Virus record (IMG/VR): IMGVR_UViG_3300042301_000543
Span: 1 to 44,704 of that record
Strand: one strand, 5' to 3'
Length of the DNA: 44,704 bases
Source of the DNA: a virus
A program made the position numbers and the translations under genes. The notes under the pieces are model-generated. The model had not been told where the DNA came from. It did not search any database and worked only from the letters and a program-made list of their open reading frames with translations. The stretch's first letter is position 1; every line of letters starts with the position of its first letter. This document shows, piece after piece, positions 34,702 through 42,881 of the stretch.

Positions 34702-34706
34702 TAGTT
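34678..34706 (-). repeat. 29-bp direct repeat, gene-start copy
   Basis: Contains the start codon (34699-34701) and first eight codons of the 510-residue fibre gene. Exact match to 33122-33150; flanking bases diverge on both sides. The two copies bracket the whole fibre gene at a distance of 1556 bp. Confidence 0.9.
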
Positions 34707-37700
34707 CTTACTTTTTAATTCGTCTAACTCTGCCTTAAGTTCTTTTATGCCTTCAATTAATAACGGAATAAGTTTATCATAATATACAGTCAAATAATTT
34801 TGGCCTGACTTTGATGTATTATCGTCAAAGTTTGTATCAAATGGAGCCAAACAAACTGCATTTGGTAAAACTTTCTCAACTTCTTGCGCAATTACTCCAA
34901 TGTCAAATGTTCTAGAGGTTTCATACAATTCTTGATTCCATTTAAATGTAACTCCTCTTAACTGTTTAATTTTGTCAATTGCATTTGGGATAATCTCAAT
35001 ATTATTTTTTAGTCTTTCGTCAGATGCATTTTGTGTAAGGGTTCCCCTTAAAGTTGCATTACCATTATCTAAAGCAACAAAATTATTAAATGCATCGGTG
35101 CTATTATTAAATCTATAACCAGCTGAGCCGCAAATAAAATAAGAACTTACTGGAACCCTATAAATTCCATCAACCCAAATGTCACCATTTACCCTAAGTT
35201 TATATCCATTATCTGTTGTCGTTCCAATCAGCACGTTGCCTGCCGAATTAATAGATAATGCAACAGTTCCTTGTGTTGCAAATTTTAATGCATTATCGCT
35301 TCTAATAATAAAATCTGTTGCTGCTGCACCTGATGATAAAGAAGCACCAAATCCAAGATAACCTGTTCCTCCTGCGCCTGTGCTCTGAAACTGCCAATAA
35401 GGTGTTGTGCCTGATGATTGAAAACTACCCGAAAGTTGTACGCTACTTGTAAATGTGAATGTTCCCGTCACGAATATTCCAGTTGAATTAGCGGTCAATC
35501 TACCAGAATCTCCAACTGCTAAAGTAACGGATGTGCTTGCGTTTAAAACTGCGTTTGTACTTCTTGCTATTAAACTATAATTAGTTCCGCTTGGTGTTAC
35601 GCCAACTGGATATATTGCTCCCCATCCGTCCGTTCCAGTATATGCCCTTATAATTAAACCTTGTGTTCCATCACTAAACCTCCCAGTGCCGTTAACGTCT
35701 AGCTTAAAGCCAGCGTCTGTAGTTGTGCCGATTAAAACGTTACCGCCATCTAAATAAGAGGTTCCGCTTGCTCTAATTGCTACCTTTTGAACATTTGTTT
35801 TATAAAGTCCTAAATAACCCTCGTCAGTAGTTGTGCTATTAAGATTACCTATAAATGCTTTAAGAGTTGTCCCATCTGATTTGTAAAAATTTAATGCTCC
35901 ATCATTAATGTTTTGATTCATATTACCATTAAAAGTAGCTGCTCCTGAACTTCTATTTAATGTCAAAACATTTGTTGAACCTCTGTTTATATAAAAATCA
36001 TCGTTAACGTATAACTCCCAAAGTTGGACGTTATCTTGTAAAATTAAAGAGCAATCTTGTGCGCCATAAACTCCAACAAATCTATCTGCTCCGCTTGGCG
36101 ATGTAAATGAATAAGTACCAATTTCAACATTTCTTCCGTTGGTAATACGCATTGCTTCGGCTGAATTTGCATAAAATACAACACTATTATTTGACCAAGT
36201 GCCAAAAATTGCATCGTTATTAATTCCAGATTCTTTGCCAACTCTTATGTCTCCACCATCTCCGCATGTATATCTAGTAAATGTTTTTGTACTTCCAGAT
36301 GCAGAATCGTTTATTTGCATTATCGCTCCATTATCTGAACTAGAACCAAATATAAAATTGCCTCCACTTGATAAAGTAAATGGCTGATTTGTCCCAGTAG
36401 ATAAATAAAGATTACTTGATAAATTACCAATAGAAGCTAAAACAGAAGATTGAGCAGCATTCCAAAAAGTAATTTGATTTTCACCATTTAATCCAGCAGT
36501 TCGACCAACTAAATCTAAACTGTAAGAGCTAGATGGAGTTTTTATTTGCAATGTTGCATAACTAGCATTTGGATTTTGCCCCACGCCAACTTGTGTACCG
36601 TTGTCAATTACTTGGCTATTCCCAATCGTTGTACTTCCCGTGAACTTTGGCAAGTAGTTAGTCGTTCCTGTTCCCGTGACTGGGTTAGTAAGAGCGTTTT
36701 GTTTGCCGTTCAGCTGAGTCTGAATAGAGCTTGTCACTCCCTTAACGTAGCTAAGCTCAGTCAATGATGGGTAGGTCGCAGTGCTTAAACTCGCTATAGT
36801 TGTGGAGGCTGTGAAGTACGCCAACTCATTAGTCGTACCTGTACCTGAGATGCTGTTCACAATCCCAGAAGTGTACTTAATAATGTCCACAATGTTGCCT
36901 GCCATTGTCCCTACAGTTAGCACCACGGTCGTGCCGTTAGTAGCTGTGTAGTCAGACGATGTCAATCGAACACCATTGATGAACACGTCTACAAGCCCAA
37001 CAGTGTACCCACCTGTTACAGTGAACGTAGTTTGTGAAGCCGTAGCAATGTATGTTTGTATCTCTCTAGCAGATGGATTGACCCCTACAGTCCATGAACG
37101 GTTTGCTGTCAAGTCATACGTAACGCCATTAATACTTAATGTCCTAGCATCTGTTACAGGAGTGTACCCCAACGCTGTAGTGACATCACTGCTAGTCAAT
37201 GTAACTGCACCTGTTCTAGTGTTGAAGCTAGTAACACCACCTTGGTACTCAGGGATATTAAGAACGCCTGTAACGCTGCTATAAGTAGCAGGGCCACTGG
37301 TCCCCGTTGTTGTCAAACTAATCGATGCTCTACTTGTAGATGTTACTTGGCCAAGCGTAGCAAACTCATTGTTATTGACAGCATTGCTACCAATCACACG
37401 TCCCTTGAAGTTAGCCACCACACCTGATGGTAGGTCAGCAATGGCTCCTGTTATAGCGTCTACGACACCGTTAGTCTCTCCAACAATAATGCTTGAAGCG
37501 AACTGCTGTACGCCTGTGTTGTAAGCGTAGATAGGATATCTGCCTGTAGGATTGCTTGCGTAGTAGTTTAAAAGATTTGTGTTTACAGATGCACTTAGAA
37601 GTCTTTCTCCTGTAACTAATACACCTCTAAAGAATGATATAGGGGTAGTTGTAAGTCCAGTTCCAGTTCCATTATTAAACGTATTTGCAAAGCTCCATGT

Positions 37701-40478
37701 AGCCTCACCTGCTGGAGCCAACTCATTTTGATTGTAAGCTACCTTTAGCGCATAAATATTACTTGTATCAATCTTAAAGTTTAGCACATCTATGGCAGCC
37801 CCAACCCTCATAATGGTCTTGAGGCCTGTGATAGTTTGGTCAGTGGCTAGTGTAACGTACCCACTCAAGTCAGTGCTGTAGTTAGGAATATTTAAAGTGC
37901 TTCCAATTAAAGTAGCGGAACCAGTTGTTCCAGTAGTAGTTAATGTAATAGCATTCTGCTTTCCATTAAAAGTAATCCAATCGGCAGAAGACAAAGCACC
38001 TCTAATCGTAGAAGTTGCTGTAGGTAGATTAAATGTATGGGTAGCAACTGAGCTTGCAATATTAAAGTCAGTACCACTAGTACCTGTAGTAAGATATTGA
38101 ACCTGCTTGGTAAGCCCATTAAGAGCAGTCAAGCCTGTGGTAAATGTTGTAATTACTTGACACAGGTGACTATTCTCAGTATGCAGTGTTATAGTTTTGC
38201 CTGAGTTGTTTACATATACCCTAATAGCAAGTCTATCAGTAACTGCTAATACAGTCTCAGGGACAGCTAATGGGGAAAAGTAAGGATTGATGGTAGTACC
38301 AAAAGCAATAAACTCAGGGTTAGCAGAGTTGTCTGCAATCAAAGTGAATGTGGTACCATCATACTTGTACAACTCAACATAGAATGATGGAGTGCCCCCA
38401 CTAGATGATGAAGAGAAATAAAGCTCAAAGTTCCAGTTTCCTGCTGGAATTAATAATGATTCAGGGTCATTGGCATCAGTAATAAACTGAGAAATGTATC
38501 CGTTTGTAGCAATATTAAAATCAGTACCAGCTCCAAATACTGGAACCTTACTCATCTCATAGTACGTGTTGCCTGCAAATGTTCCTTGATTTATAGAGCC
38601 ATTTAAGTAGTAAGATACAGATGAGCCTCCGCCACCTCCGCCACTTGGAAAGTCTCCAAGAGTACCATCACCTCTAACATATTGTGCTGCCGTACCTGCG
38701 CCAACAACAGTTAGCGTCCCAGAACTTGTTATAGGGCTATTCGATACAGTAAACGCATTAGGCATACTAAGCCCCACACTTGTAACCGTACCTACAAATT
38801 GGTCAGTGTACTGAGGTATATTTAAAGTATTTCCAACTAGAGTGGCAGGGCCACTCGTTCCAATTGTTGTTAAAGTATTAACAGTCCCAACACTCCAAGT
38901 TCTATCTGCTGATAGATCGTAAGTTACTCCATTAATAGTTAACTGACGAGTTCTGTACGCATACCTGTTATCACCCCACGTAGTATCAAAAGCAATAGTA
39001 ATGTCAGAAGACAAGTTGCCTCCACCAGTTAATCCAGTTCCTGCGTTAACAGATCTTGTAGTAGGAACATACTGACTAGTGTCAACAGATCCATCTGCTT
39101 TTAAAAACTGAGAAGACGTTCCACCAGCTTTAATAAACGAATTTGCTGTAATGTTATTTGAACCAAGGTTTACATTTGCATTTGCTCCAGTGTAAGGAAC
39201 AAACTTATTGTCAGCCTCAGTCTTTGTATAAGCGTCAGTAATTCCATACCCACTTAATGTGGTAGGTGTTCCAGTAATCTTTGACCAGTTTATTGAAGAA
39301 ATTGAATCTCCTGAAATAAGACCAAACAATAGATTACCAGCAGATCTTAATAGCACATGACCATCAGTAGTCGCCTGTATATCCGCAGGGTCTCCAGTAG
39401 TAGAAGCAGATCGTCCTATTACAGACGTTCCTACGCTGTCTCTGAGCTTTTCATTGCTCACAGCGTTGTTTGATATGGTTGTAGAAATGGACGTCTTACC
39501 GCTGCCTGTAACGTCTCCAGAGAGCGTTATAGTTTGGTTCTCCAAAAGAAATGGAGGAACTCCAGTTATCTTTGTAAATGCAAGCGTGTTAATCCATGTA
39601 GGATTGTCGTAAGCTTGAGAAAGTCTAGGATAAAAAGATTGATAGTCACCCTCTAAAGCTAGAATAGCTCCTATCCTTCCAAAAACGCTAGTTACAGCAT
39701 CAGTATTATCTACTTTCTCCCAAATAACTCCGTTAGATATAATCCAGTCACCGATCTGATAATCAACTCCACCAAACACTCCAGCAGCGGAAACAACGTA
39801 GTAGTGACCTCTTTCTTCTGGGATTAGTGGATTTAGAGTAGGAGTATTAGTAAACGCATTCCAGGTACCCATGTATTGAACCTGACCAATAATTGAGTCA
39901 GGTATCTGAGACAAAGGAATCTTCCCACCAGAATCCAAAGATGCAACTCCATTAGGAACTCCAATAGATGTTTTGTCAACCTTAAGATCCAACAAAATAT
40001 CAATTTCATTCTCAAGGTTTAATATAGCTGAATTAACTTGACCAAGGGTAGCAGACTCAGTAGTAAGTACAGCTGGTGGATGAATTATACGTCTTAAGCT
40101 AGATATAGATTGACCTAAGTCGTTTGGAATAACAAAAATGTCACCATCTCCTCCAATAACTCTAAGTGCGTCAGCACCTGAAACAGTACTATTTATTACA
40201 GCTCCATTAGCAGTGTAAAGTGATCCACCAACAGCAAGCCTGTAACCCATGGCGTTTACGCCTCCAATTACAATGTTTGATCCGTCTTGAAAAATTTGTG
40301 AATTACCTAATGTTTGAGTTCCTGTAAAAACAGGAATATACCCAGGGTTTCCAGACCCAAAGATTTGGTTACCAAAAAAGTCAGACACACTAATTCTAAT
40401 GTTCTGCTCTTCGGTATAGCCAACAATGAAATCTAGATCACCAGGATCACTTACTAATAGAAAGTCCGAAAATCTCAT
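34701..40478 (-). CDS. Long tail fibre with C-terminal S74 intramolecular chaperone (1925 aa)
   Basis: The N-terminal 100 residues (SDFLLVSDPGDLDFIVGYTE) probably attach to the tail. The body is built of repeats: three copies near residues 533, 845 and 1053 of the type LTTxGTSGxATxxxxxLNIPxY, two of the type INGVTYDLSANRTWxVG, and fibre units such as ALSSADWITFNGKQ. A Gly8 linker lies near residue 620. The end carries the peptidase S74 / endosialidase chaperone domain: S1819-DERLK followed by FDIGVIAQEVEKVLP and YLTVYYDKLIPLLIEGIKEL. In this family the Ser-Lys pair (S1819, K1824) cleaves just before the Ser after the trimer folds. The final helix (KELKAELDELKSK) is the typical coiled coil. 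Host recognition role. Confidence 0.92.
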   Translation of the reverse strand: MRFSDFLLVSDPGDLDFIVGYTEEQNIRISVSDFFGNQIFGSGNPGYIPVFTGTQTLGNSQIFQDGSNIVIGGVNAMGYRLAVGGSLYTANGAVINSTVSGADALRVIGGDGDIFVIPNDLGQSISSLRRIIHPPAVLTTESATLGQVNSAILNLENEIDILLDLKVDKTSIGVPNGVASLDSGGKIPLSQIPDSIIGQVQYMGTWNAFTNTPTLNPLIPEERGHYYVVSAAGVFGGVDYQIGDWIISNGVIWEKVDNTDAVTSVFGRIGAILALEGDYQSFYPRLSQAYDNPTWINTLAFTKITGVPPFLLENQTITLSGDVTGSGKTSISTTISNNAVSNEKLRDSVGTSVIGRSASTTGDPADIQATTDGHVLLRSAGNLLFGLISGDSISSINWSKITGTPTTLSGYGITDAYTKTEADNKFVPYTGANANVNLGSNNITANSFIKAGGTSSQFLKADGSVDTSQYVPTTRSVNAGTGLTGGGNLSSDITIAFDTTWGDNRYAYRTRQLTINGVTYDLSADRTWSVGTVNTLTTIGTSGPATLVGNTLNIPQYTDQFVGTVTSVGLSMPNAFTVSNSPITSSGTLTVVGAGTAAQYVRGDGTLGDFPSGGGGGGSSVSYYLNGSINQGTFAGNTYYEMSKVPVFGAGTDFNIATNGYISQFITDANDPESLLIPAGNWNFELYFSSSSSGGTPSFYVELYKYDGTTFTLIADNSANPEFIAFGTTINPYFSPLAVPETVLAVTDRLAIRVYVNNSGKTITLHTENSHLCQVITTFTTGLTALNGLTKQVQYLTTGTSGTDFNIASSVATHTFNLPTATSTIRGALSSADWITFNGKQNAITLTTTGTTGSATLIGSTLNIPNYSTDLSGYVTLATDQTITGLKTIMRVGAAIDVLNFKIDTSNIYALKVAYNQNELAPAGEATWSFANTFNNGTGTGLTTTPISFFRGVLVTGERLLSASVNTNLLNYYASNPTGRYPIYAYNTGVQQFASSIIVGETNGVVDAITGAIADLPSGVVANFKGRVIGSNAVNNNEFATLGQVTSTSRASISLTTTGTSGPATYSSVTGVLNIPEYQGGVTSFNTRTGAVTLTSSDVTTALGYTPVTDARTLSINGVTYDLTANRSWTVGVNPSAREIQTYIATASQTTFTVTGGYTVGLVDVFINGVRLTSSDYTATNGTTVVLTVGTMAGNIVDIIKYTSGIVNSISGTGTTNELAYFTASTTIASLSTATYPSLTELSYVKGVTSSIQTQLNGKQNALTNPVTGTGTTNYLPKFTGSTTIGNSQVIDNGTQVGVGQNPNASYATLQIKTPSSSYSLDLVGRTAGLNGENQITFWNAAQSSVLASIGNLSSNLYLSTGTNQPFTLSSGGNFIFGSSSDNGAIMQINDSASGSTKTFTRYTCGDGGDIRVGKESGINNDAIFGTWSNNSVVFYANSAEAMRITNGRNVEIGTYSFTSPSGADRFVGVYGAQDCSLILQDNVQLWELYVNDDFYINRGSTNVLTLNRSSGAATFNGNMNQNINDGALNFYKSDGTTLKAFIGNLNSTTTDEGYLGLYKTNVQKVAIRASGTSYLDGGNVLIGTTTDAGFKLDVNGTGRFSDGTQGLIIRAYTGTDGWGAIYPVGVTPSGTNYSLIARSTNAVLNASTSVTLAVGDSGRLTANSTGIFVTGTFTFTSSVQLSGSFQSSGTTPYWQFQSTGAGGTGYLGFGASLSSGAAATDFIIRSDNALKFATQGTVALSINSAGNVLIGTTTDNGYKLRVNGDIWVDGIYRVPVSSYFICGSAGYRFNNSTDAFNNFVALDNGNATLRGTLTQNASDERLKNNIEIIPNAIDKIKQLRGVTFKWNQELYETSRTFDIGVIAQEVEKVLPNAVCLAPFDTNFDDNTSKSGQNYLTVYYDKLIPLLIEGIKELKAELDELKSKN

Positions 40479-40500
40479 CCGATGATTATTCCAATTACAA

Positions 40501-40767
40501 TTACCATAGTGCTATAATGTTTAGAGCTGAGGTACCACTAGCCCATACTTTGATAACCTGAACTGGAACAAATGTTCCGCTCACGATACCAGTAAAGGTT
40601 ACATCATCACCACCAGCGGTAGTAACTCTTAAAGTACCTCCAGTTCCAACATACAAAACACAGCCTTTGTTATCCAGGCCATTTTGGTTTGCAATATTAG
40701 GAATATCAACAGTATTACTAGGTGTAACTGCGGCAGCTCTAGCTGCCTGTAATTTTTGTACTGCCAT
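40501..40767 (-). CDS. Spike-base-like small structural protein (RCAP_Rcc01079-type, 88 aa)
   Basis: A small beta protein matching the family I know as 'spike base protein RCAP_Rcc01079' from gene-transfer agents and phages: SNTVDIPNIANQ, CVLYVGTGGTLRVTTAGGDD, FVPVQVIKVWASGTSALNII and a terminal ALW. Such proteins trimerise at the base of head or tail spikes. The position directly before the long fibre, 22 nt from its start, fits a fibre-attachment or spike-base role. Its start overlaps the 3' end of the Cys-containing 58-residue gene by 29 nt. Confidence 0.8.
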   Translation of the reverse strand: MAVQKLQAARAAAVTPSNTVDIPNIANQNGLDNKGCVLYVGTGGTLRVTTAGGDDVTFTGIVSGTFVPVQVIKVWASGTSALNIIALW

Positions 40768-40915
40768 CTTCTTGTTGTTTAAAAGGAAATAACTCGTTTA
40801 ACTTAGCTTTTCTAGCAGCACAACCACAATCTTTCTTTCTAGTAATTTTTTTTACTACATAAGAAATACCAGTGGAATCAACTACCTTTTCAATTACGTC
40901 TCCAAGCCCTTCCAT
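40739..40915 (-). CDS. Small Cys-motif phage protein (58 aa)
   Basis: Translated from ATG 40913-40915 to TAG at 40739-40741. The core KKDCGCAARKAKLNELFPF is a pattern that recurs in small proteins beside fibre genes of Bacteroidota phages (CxC, then Arg/Lys, then LNxLFP). The two Cys could bind metal or form a disulphide. The N-terminal half is a short charged helix and strand (DVIEKVVDSTGISYVVKKIT). The last 29 nt overlap the spike-base gene start. Function unknown. Confidence 0.7.
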   Translation of the reverse strand: MEGLGDVIEKVVDSTGISYVVKKITRKKDCGCAARKAKLNELFPFKQQEDGSTKITGS

Positions 40916-40921
40916 TGTTAA

Positions 40922-41050
40922 TTATTTTTTACTTTTACCAGCCTTAGAAAGAGCAATAGCAATAGCTTGTTTTCTAGGCTTTCCAGCCTTAATCTCTTTT
41001 CTTATATTTTCACTAATCACTTTTTGTGATTTTCCAGACTTTAATGGCAT
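40922..41050 (-). CDS. Tiny basic protein, DUF6496-type (42 aa)
   Basis: Translated from ATG 41048-41050 to TAA at 40922: [20 protein letters not shown], then [22 protein letters not shown]. The [14 protein letters not shown] core is the hallmark of a short phage family (DUF6496 by memory). Basic and helical; no function known. It has a TATATTTG box 16 nt before the start and ends 6 nt before the next start. Confidence 0.75.
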   Translation of the reverse strand: MPLKSGKSQKVISENIRKEIKAGKPRKQAIAIALSKAGKSKK

Positions 41051-41065
41051 AGCTAAATGTTTTGA

Positions 41066-41073
41066 CAAATATA
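41066..41073 (-). promoter_or_regulatory. -7 box before the 42-residue gene
   Basis: TATATTTG on the minus strand in the 30-nt gap between the stop at 41081 and the start at 41050. No TTG at 17-23 nt upstream. Supported by identity to the groEL promoter box and by its place in a rare gap. Confidence 0.4.
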
Positions 41074-41080
41074 CAACTTT

Positions 41081-41326
41081 TTACCTCTTCTTGTTCTTGT
41101 GTAGACCATGAAATGCGTACTGTTTTCCAGATTTTGTTGCTTCTCTCTTCTCCTTGTTAGCCATTGAAAGCTTTGCTCTACCAGCTGGTGTAGACTTTAA
41201 CTTAGAAATAGTAGCAGACGGTGCATAAACCTCTCCAGTTTCTTTAGAAGGCTTACCACTAGCGGTTGTCCACTTTTGCTTGGTCCACCTATCTAAACTT
41301 TTTTGTGAAGCAGTTTTTGCAGCCAT
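41081..41326 (-). CDS. Small basic phage protein, DUF5872-type (81 aa)
   Basis: The opening KTASQKSLDRWTKQKWTTAS then GKPSKETGEVYAPSATI is a widely distributed small phage family (DUF5872 by memory). The remainder is Lys/Arg-rich (AKLSMANKEKREATKSGKQY). No enzymatic motif. Its start overlaps the stop of the 49-residue gene by one base. Possibly a nucleic-acid-binding or virion protein. Confidence 0.75.
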   Translation of the reverse strand: MAAKTASQKSLDRWTKQKWTTASGKPSKETGEVYAPSATISKLKSTPAGRAKLSMANKEKREATKSGKQYAFHGLHKNKKR

Positions 41327-41475
41327 TACTTCTTCTTAGCTTTGATTATACGGTTTTCAACCTTAGCAGCTCTACCAAAAAGTCTGTCAGCCTTTCTTTC
41401 TCTTCCTTCGTCTACAGCTTTTTTACCTTTACTAACAAGCTTGCTTTCTTTTTTTTCTAGTCTTGTAACTTTCAT
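41326..41475 (-). CDS. Tiny Lys/Arg-rich helical protein (49 aa)
   Basis: Start taken at ATG 41473-41475 (MKVTRLEKKESKLVSKGKKA). The longer frame to 41565 would overlap the upstream gene by 86 nt with no supporting motif. Contains KADRLFGRAAKVENRIIKAKK, strongly basic and helical. It ends with a one-base overlap into the next gene. Function unknown. Confidence 0.65.
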   Translation of the reverse strand: MKVTRLEKKESKLVSKGKKAVDEGRERKADRLFGRAAKVENRIIKAKKK

Positions 41476-41479
41476 ATTT

Positions 41480-41665
41480 TTAATTTTTATATCCTCCACC
41501 TTTTTTCTTATACTCACTAGCAAGAAGCTGTGCCTTTCGAGCAGACCACTCTCCAGGATCTCCACCTTTGCTACCAGATTTAATCTTTTCGAACAAAGAT
41601 TTTCTCATTGTTGGCTTTGTATAGTTGCCAGCAGAGTTAACAGTAGATTTCTTTTTCATCACCAT
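41480..41665 (-). CDS. Small basic protein with SARKAQLLAxEYKKKGGGY motif (61 aa)
   Basis: The C-terminal segment GEWSARKAQLLASEYKKKGG plus GYKN is a motif repeatedly found in small proteins of aquatic and Bacteroidota phages. The N-terminal part has TKPTMRKSLFEKIKSGSKGG. Two Met codons (residues 1 and 3) could start it. Overlaps the upstream gene by 7 nt. Function unknown; basic charge suggests contact with nucleic acid. Confidence 0.7.
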   Translation of the reverse strand: MVMKKKSTVNSAGNYTKPTMRKSLFEKIKSGSKGGDPGEWSARKAQLLASEYKKKGGGYKN

Positions 41666-41925
41666 TTTACCTTATTTGCCCAATAAGCTGCTGACATTGG
41701 TCCTTTTGCAATATTTTTACTATGTCTTGCTTTAAAAGACGCTCTTTTCTTCTTCATAGTGTCAGACTCTCCTAGCTTTGGTTTGCCAGCAGTATTAGCT
41801 CCCTGCTCACCAAAACGGATAATTTTTTCTTTTCCTCCAGAGCAAGCCTTTACAACATGAGATTTTTTAGAATGTGACGGTGTACTCTTTGGAGAGTTAC
41901 ACTTCATCTCATTTTTTCTTACCAT
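41659..41925 (-). CDS. Small basic conserved phage protein (88 aa), DUF6321-type
   Basis: Start at ATG 41923-41925 (MVRKNEMKCNSPKST). An in-frame ATG at 41958 would extend it back inside the upstream gene. The body KSHVVKACSGGKEKIIRFGE, then KRASFKARHSKNIAKGPMSA and AAYWANKVKW, is a distinctive family found in many phages, including marine myoviruses (DUF6321 by memory). Its conserved aromatic C-terminus and basic patch are striking, but its function is unknown. It overlaps the upstream 50-residue gene by 17 nt. Confidence 0.75.
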   Translation of the reverse strand: MVRKNEMKCNSPKSTPSHSKKSHVVKACSGGKEKIIRFGEQGANTAGKPKLGESDTMKKKRASFKARHSKNIAKGPMSAAYWANKVKW

Positions 41926-42061
41926 AACCAAGAGCTTCTTTAGTCTTAACCATAGCAAGTGCCTCCATAACAGCCTCGGCTAGTTCTTCTTTCTTATCGT
42001 TTGCCTTCTTGACCTGAATACATTTCTCGATTCCAGTCATACTTAGTGTTGGTCTGTTCAT
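41909..42061 (-). CDS. Small helical protein (50 aa)
   Basis: Translated from ATG 42059-42061 to TGA at 41909-41911: MNRPTLSMTGIEKCIQVKKA, then an amphipathic acidic helix (KKEELAEAVMEALAMV) and a basic end (LGYGKKK). It opens the cluster of small genes and has a TATATTTG box 20 nt before the start. I recognise no family. Confidence 0.65.
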   Translation of the reverse strand: MNRPTLSMTGIEKCIQVKKANDKKEELAEAVMEALAMVKTKEALGYGKKK

Positions 42062-42081
42062 AATTTTTTTTAGCTTTACTG

Positions 42082-42089
42082 CAAATATA
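42082..42089 (-). promoter_or_regulatory. -7 box for the small-protein cluster
   Basis: TATATTTG on the minus strand between the divergent starts at 42061 (minus) and 42095 (plus). The nearest TTG is 16 nt upstream (42106-42108), slightly short of the usual spacing, and lies inside the plus-strand gene. Proteins bound here could affect both genes. Confidence 0.45.
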
Positions 42090-42094
42090 CGAAT

Positions 42095-42682
42095 ATGAAT
42101 TCATTCAAAAGGAGAGCAAAGAGAGTTTGGGATAAAGAGAACATCCCGATCAGAAATATCAAACGACCAATATACGACAGAAGGCACCCAGAGCACGATT
42201 ACCTAAAGTACTGGAGAGTAATACGTTACTGGACACTACGCAAGTATGGACTAAAAAGCCAGGACCTGGATATGCTTTTATTCCTATACAGTGAAGGTTA
42301 TTTTGACAACGAAAGATTTGAGGAGTACAACAACGTACTAAGCTGGGACATCGACAGGTTCAGAAGGCTACTAGAGGATGGATGGATACACGTCTGGCGT
42401 GAAAAGGCATACAACTCTAGGGCCCTATACGAAATTACAGAAAAGGGAAGGAGAGCTATCAACGCAATGTACAAGAAACTCAACCGTGAGGAGATCTCAA
42501 TGGACCCACACACTAACCCAATGTTCCTAAAGGACACTATTTACTCAGACAAGGTCATGAGAAACTTCATCAGAAAGATGAACATGGAAATGAAAGAGGC
42601 TAAACGGAGAAGGCGTCAGGAGATTCTAGAACAACGACAACGTCTTTCTCAAGTATTACAGTCAAAACCTCCCCAGCAATAA
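42095..42682 (+). CDS. Winged-helix (MarR-like) DNA-binding protein, only plus-strand gene (195 aa)
   Basis: The core resembles a winged-helix domain: YWRVIRYWTLRKYGLKSQDL (helix), DMLLFLYSEGYF (helix), then SWDIDRFRRLLEDGWIHVWR (recognition helix and start of wing), then RALYEITEKGRRAINAMYKK. This is the MarR/PadR-like order in which 'ITEKGRRAI' is the conserved wing-helix text. Similar proteins occur in Bacteroidota phage genomes near fibre or chaperone genes. The N-terminal 25 residues and C-terminal 40 are very basic (KEAKRRRRQEILEQRQRLS). The 3' end overlaps groES by 83 bp convergently, and the 5' end overlaps the divergent small-gene promoter zone. Likely a phage transcription regulator. 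Confidence 0.8.
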   Translation: MNSFKRRAKRVWDKENIPIRNIKRPIYDRRHPEHDYLKYWRVIRYWTLRKYGLKSQDLDMLLFLYSEGYFDNERFEEYNNVLSWDIDRFRRLLEDGWIHVWREKAYNSRALYEITEKGRRAINAMYKKLNREEISMDPHTNPMFLKDTIYSDKVMRNFIRKMNMEMKEAKRRRRQEILEQRQRLSQVLQSKPPQQ

Positions 42683-42881
42683 TCATCTCATGAGAAGCAA
42701 ACTTGTCGTAGTAGATAAACTCATCATCGCTGACAGATTTAACATCTGCACCAACCTTGACAATCTGACCTACACCGTAGCGCATTTTATTTTTGTCGTC
42801 TGCGGATAATAGAAATCCGCCTTGTGTGCGGATTTCTTTTTCTATTTTTCTGATTACCAGATACTTACCTATTGGTCTCAT
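42600..42881 (-). CDS. groES: Phage co-chaperonin GroES (93 aa)
   Basis: The canonical barrel elements are present: MRPIGKYLVIRKIE at the N-terminus, a mobile-loop-type segment (IRTQGGFLLSADDKNKMRYG), then GVGQIVKVGADV (barrel strand), DDEFIYYDKFASHEM and VVVVLESPDAF at the end. The length matches bacterial GroES (about 95). The mobile loop reads GGFLLS where many bacterial GroES have GGIVLT, so binding to its GroEL partner is likely conserved. It overlaps the groEL stop by 17 nt and overlaps the convergent plus-strand gene by 83 bp. Here groES follows groEL, the reverse of the usual bacterial order. Confidence 0.88.
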   Translation of the reverse strand: MRPIGKYLVIRKIEKEIRTQGGFLLSADDKNKMRYGVGQIVKVGADVKSVSDDEFIYYDKFASHEMIIAGEVLTVILEKDVVVVLESPDAFSV

